Shown in pieces: positions 62,163 through 64,000 of a stretch of 64,000 nt of DNA. The notes below the pieces were generated by a model that saw nothing but the letters and a program-made list of their open reading frames with translations, had not been told where the DNA came from and searched no databases. Each line of letters begins with the position of its first letter. The first letter of the stretch is position 1. Both the position numbers and the translations under genes were made by a program. The stretch is taken from positions 38,023,738-38,087,737 of the forward strand of contig VZSR01003807.1 of the NCBI GenBank assembly GCA_013398615.1, given 5' to 3'. The DNA comes from Brachypodius melanocephalos. Lineage: Eukaryota > Chordata > Aves > Passeriformes > Pycnonotidae.

Positions 62163-62272
62163 AGAGCAGATGTTTGGAGGTCAAGGAAATTTCTGGGAAT
62201 CAGATATCTCTAGAGGTAGCCACCAGGCAAGGAAAACTGAGCTCCTGTTAATGACCTCCAAACATCTGCTCT
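62163..62272. repeat. perfect 21-bp inverted repeat with 68-bp spacer
   Basis: Bases 62163-62183 (AGAGCAGATGTTTGGAGG then TCA) are the exact reverse complement of 62252-62272. The spacer 62184-62251 shows no further strong pairing, and identity stops abruptly at both sides of each arm. No transposon terminal motif or target-site duplication was recognised. A loop of 68 bases is long for a microRNA precursor. Confidence 0.95.
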
Positions 62273-64000
62273 GCTCCCTCCCCTCTTTAGTTTCTACTAT
62301 GATTTGGGGGATGTCTTATACAACCATGATTTGTCGCAGACAGGTTAGGCGGTTTGGCTGACTTCCAGTCTCTGTTTGAAGTGGATGTTTCTGCTATGAA
62401 GTTTTTGCCGTATCCTTTGCAAGTGATTATCAATATTCAGTCTCATCTTTCCTGAAATAATACTGGATTGTGCTCCTGCCTCTGTTCCCTTCTCCTTATA
62501 TTGTGATCATTTTTTTCTAAAAAGTTTTTACTAATATGTTGATCTGGTTAATCTGTAGTTCTGAGATGGCAAATTCACTGTTACAAAGTAGACAAGCCAT
62601 GTGGCCCAAAGTTTGTTTCACAGTGTTGACCACCAAAACAAATTAGAAGTTATCTCCAAGTGCTCTCTTGTGCTGGTCAGTCACCTGGATGTTATGAAGC
62701 TTTTCACCACGATGTTGTATGAGGCTCTGTGTCTGCAGCCAGTTATGTGCCTTCTGCATCTTTGCTGCAGGAAAAGGGGAAAAAAACCCTCTATTTTGTC
62801 AATGTGTAAAATTAAATTTTATACTGGTAGCGATGAGGAAACCAGTGGAAGAGAGGTGGTTTTCCTTTAGTGGGCTAGTAAAACCTCAATGGTCAAGGAA
62901 TTGGCCCTGTGAAATATTGGAAGAGCTTTTTTGAATACAATGTTCCCAGGCTGGCTGGGAATGGGTGGGAAGCTTTGGTAAACTCATCTGGTTTTTTTGT
63001 AAGCTAAGAATTCCCCACCTCCCCCATCACTTTTATATATATAAAAAGAAAACAAATCATTAGCCATGTCTGGTTTTAGCATATATTAGACTTTATATGA
63101 CTGTATGAGTAGGAAACTACATAGTAGTCACATGGAGAGGATGAGATGTGAGGAGAATATAAAAATAAGGAAACAGTCAGGGAAGTAAAAAGCAGCAAGG
63201 AACAGCTCTTTAGTAGAGACAGTTACAGTAAACAGTTTGTTTCATGAGAGTAGAGCTAAACAAACTTGATTTTCCCAAAAGCCTTGTCCTGTGCACTTTA
63301 ACAGCTTTTCCAGCATCCTCAACTTCCTACTGCCCTCTATCATTCAATAGCCCTTCCATACCTATCTGGTGTTTTGGTGTTGTGGCTGGTCCAGGGCTGA
63401 CGGATCAGGCATCCCATGGCCACCAGGGGCTGATCTCTGCTTTCTTGGTGGAGGTACTAAATAAGATCTCCCTCCTCTGTTTAGAAAGGTACATTTTCAA
63501 TGGTTTATGGCACTTGGTAACTCTGAGGCATTCAAACATCTCTCGAACTCCCCTAAAACTGGACTGGTCTTTTAGGAGGACTGATGGATGTGGAGATCTT
63601 GTCAGCTGACAGACACAGGTAGATGCTGAGAATAGTGTGTAGATAGGCATGACACACCAACACAAGAACGCCTTAGGCAGTTCACCTAAATATGATGTTC
63701 AGTGTGGTAATATACGATGAGAGAATTAAAGGAAACAGAAAGGAAGACACCTAGAATCAAATCTTCAGGAAACAAATTGCATTTGCCTTGTTAAAGATCA
63801 GCTAACAGCTAACAGAAGATTAACTACTTCTCATGAGAAAACTAAATTAAAGACTCATCTAATTTGGTGAATAATAGCCTATTTAAACCCAGAAGCTGGC
63901 AAATTCAGTTCCACAAGAAAATTAAAGGTATATAAAAAGCTGACAGCAAAGCTGATGGTTAAATGTATGCTATAAACTGCCATATAGCAAAAGGCTGATA
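62273..64000. other. unique non-coding sequence, no gene recognised
   Basis: AT-rich. A short self-complementary TTTATATATATAAA occurs near 63031. The 121-codon plus frame 63244-63609 overlaps an open minus frame (63405-63665) and shows no recognisable domain. Confidence 0.55.

Noticed and set aside
1..64000. CRISPR arrays, bacterial operons, phage or plasmid features
   Set aside because: The sequence is CpG-depleted vertebrate DNA with CR1 and MIR relics and no dense coding. No regularly spaced repeats were found.

Overview
The window looks like ordinary non-coding nuclear DNA from a bird, possibly a passerine; this is inferred from its repeats, not from any gene. The LINEs recognisable by eye are almost all CR1 or CR1/L3 type, including two copies that keep the avian-style CR1 3' end. 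I see no L1, Alu or B-element sequence. Older amniote relics (MIR-like SINEs, a palindromic MITE-like element, a possible 5S-headed SINE) are present. Recognisable transposable elements total only a few kilobases. CpG is scarce overall, as expected of methylated vertebrate DNA. I found no convincing protein-coding exon, tRNA, rRNA or known microRNA. Most long open frames overlap other open frames on both strands and look like chance. The window could be an intergenic desert or the inside of a very large intron; the sequence does not decide this.

Layout. 1-10 kb: unique AT-rich sequence with two CpG-retaining patches (4.3-4.56 kb, 9.8-10.05 kb). 10-18 kb: an AAT/AAC-rich simple repeat, a possible AmnSINE1-like relic at 11.0 kb, a CpG patch at 17.15 kb, a TG/TA-rich tract with an inverted repeat, and a MIR relic. 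18-32 kb: mostly featureless. It holds an L3-type LINE scrap at 25.0 kb, a compact double hairpin at 26.58 kb, a palindromic MITE-like relic at 26.84 kb, three phased CATTCC-type decamers at 29.25 kb and a long A/C tract at 30.25 kb. 32-33.5 kb is the most unusual part: a GC-rich, CpG-containing shoulder, then about 490 bp that translate, with breaks, into a Ty3/gypsy-type Gag capsid domain, then an open frame of 139 codons of unknown meaning, then an A-rich tract. 33.5-49 kb: unique sequence plus two CR1 3' ends (38.96 kb minus, 44.2 kb plus) and a possible conserved element at 39.35-39.8 kb. 49-64 kb: two decayed CR1 reverse-transcriptase fragments in opposite orientation (49.4-50.5 kb plus, 56.45-57.16 kb minus), a MIR at 53.0 kb, a perfect 41-unit (AAGAG)n microsatellite at 55.5 kb, another old L3/CR1 relic at 60 kb and a perfect 21-bp inverted repeat at 62.2 kb.

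No set of genes here works together. The best lead is the Gag-like fragment near 32.5-33.0 kb, because Ty3/gypsy elements are rare in birds and the surviving homology is readable for so old a relic. All family names come from pattern memory without database search.
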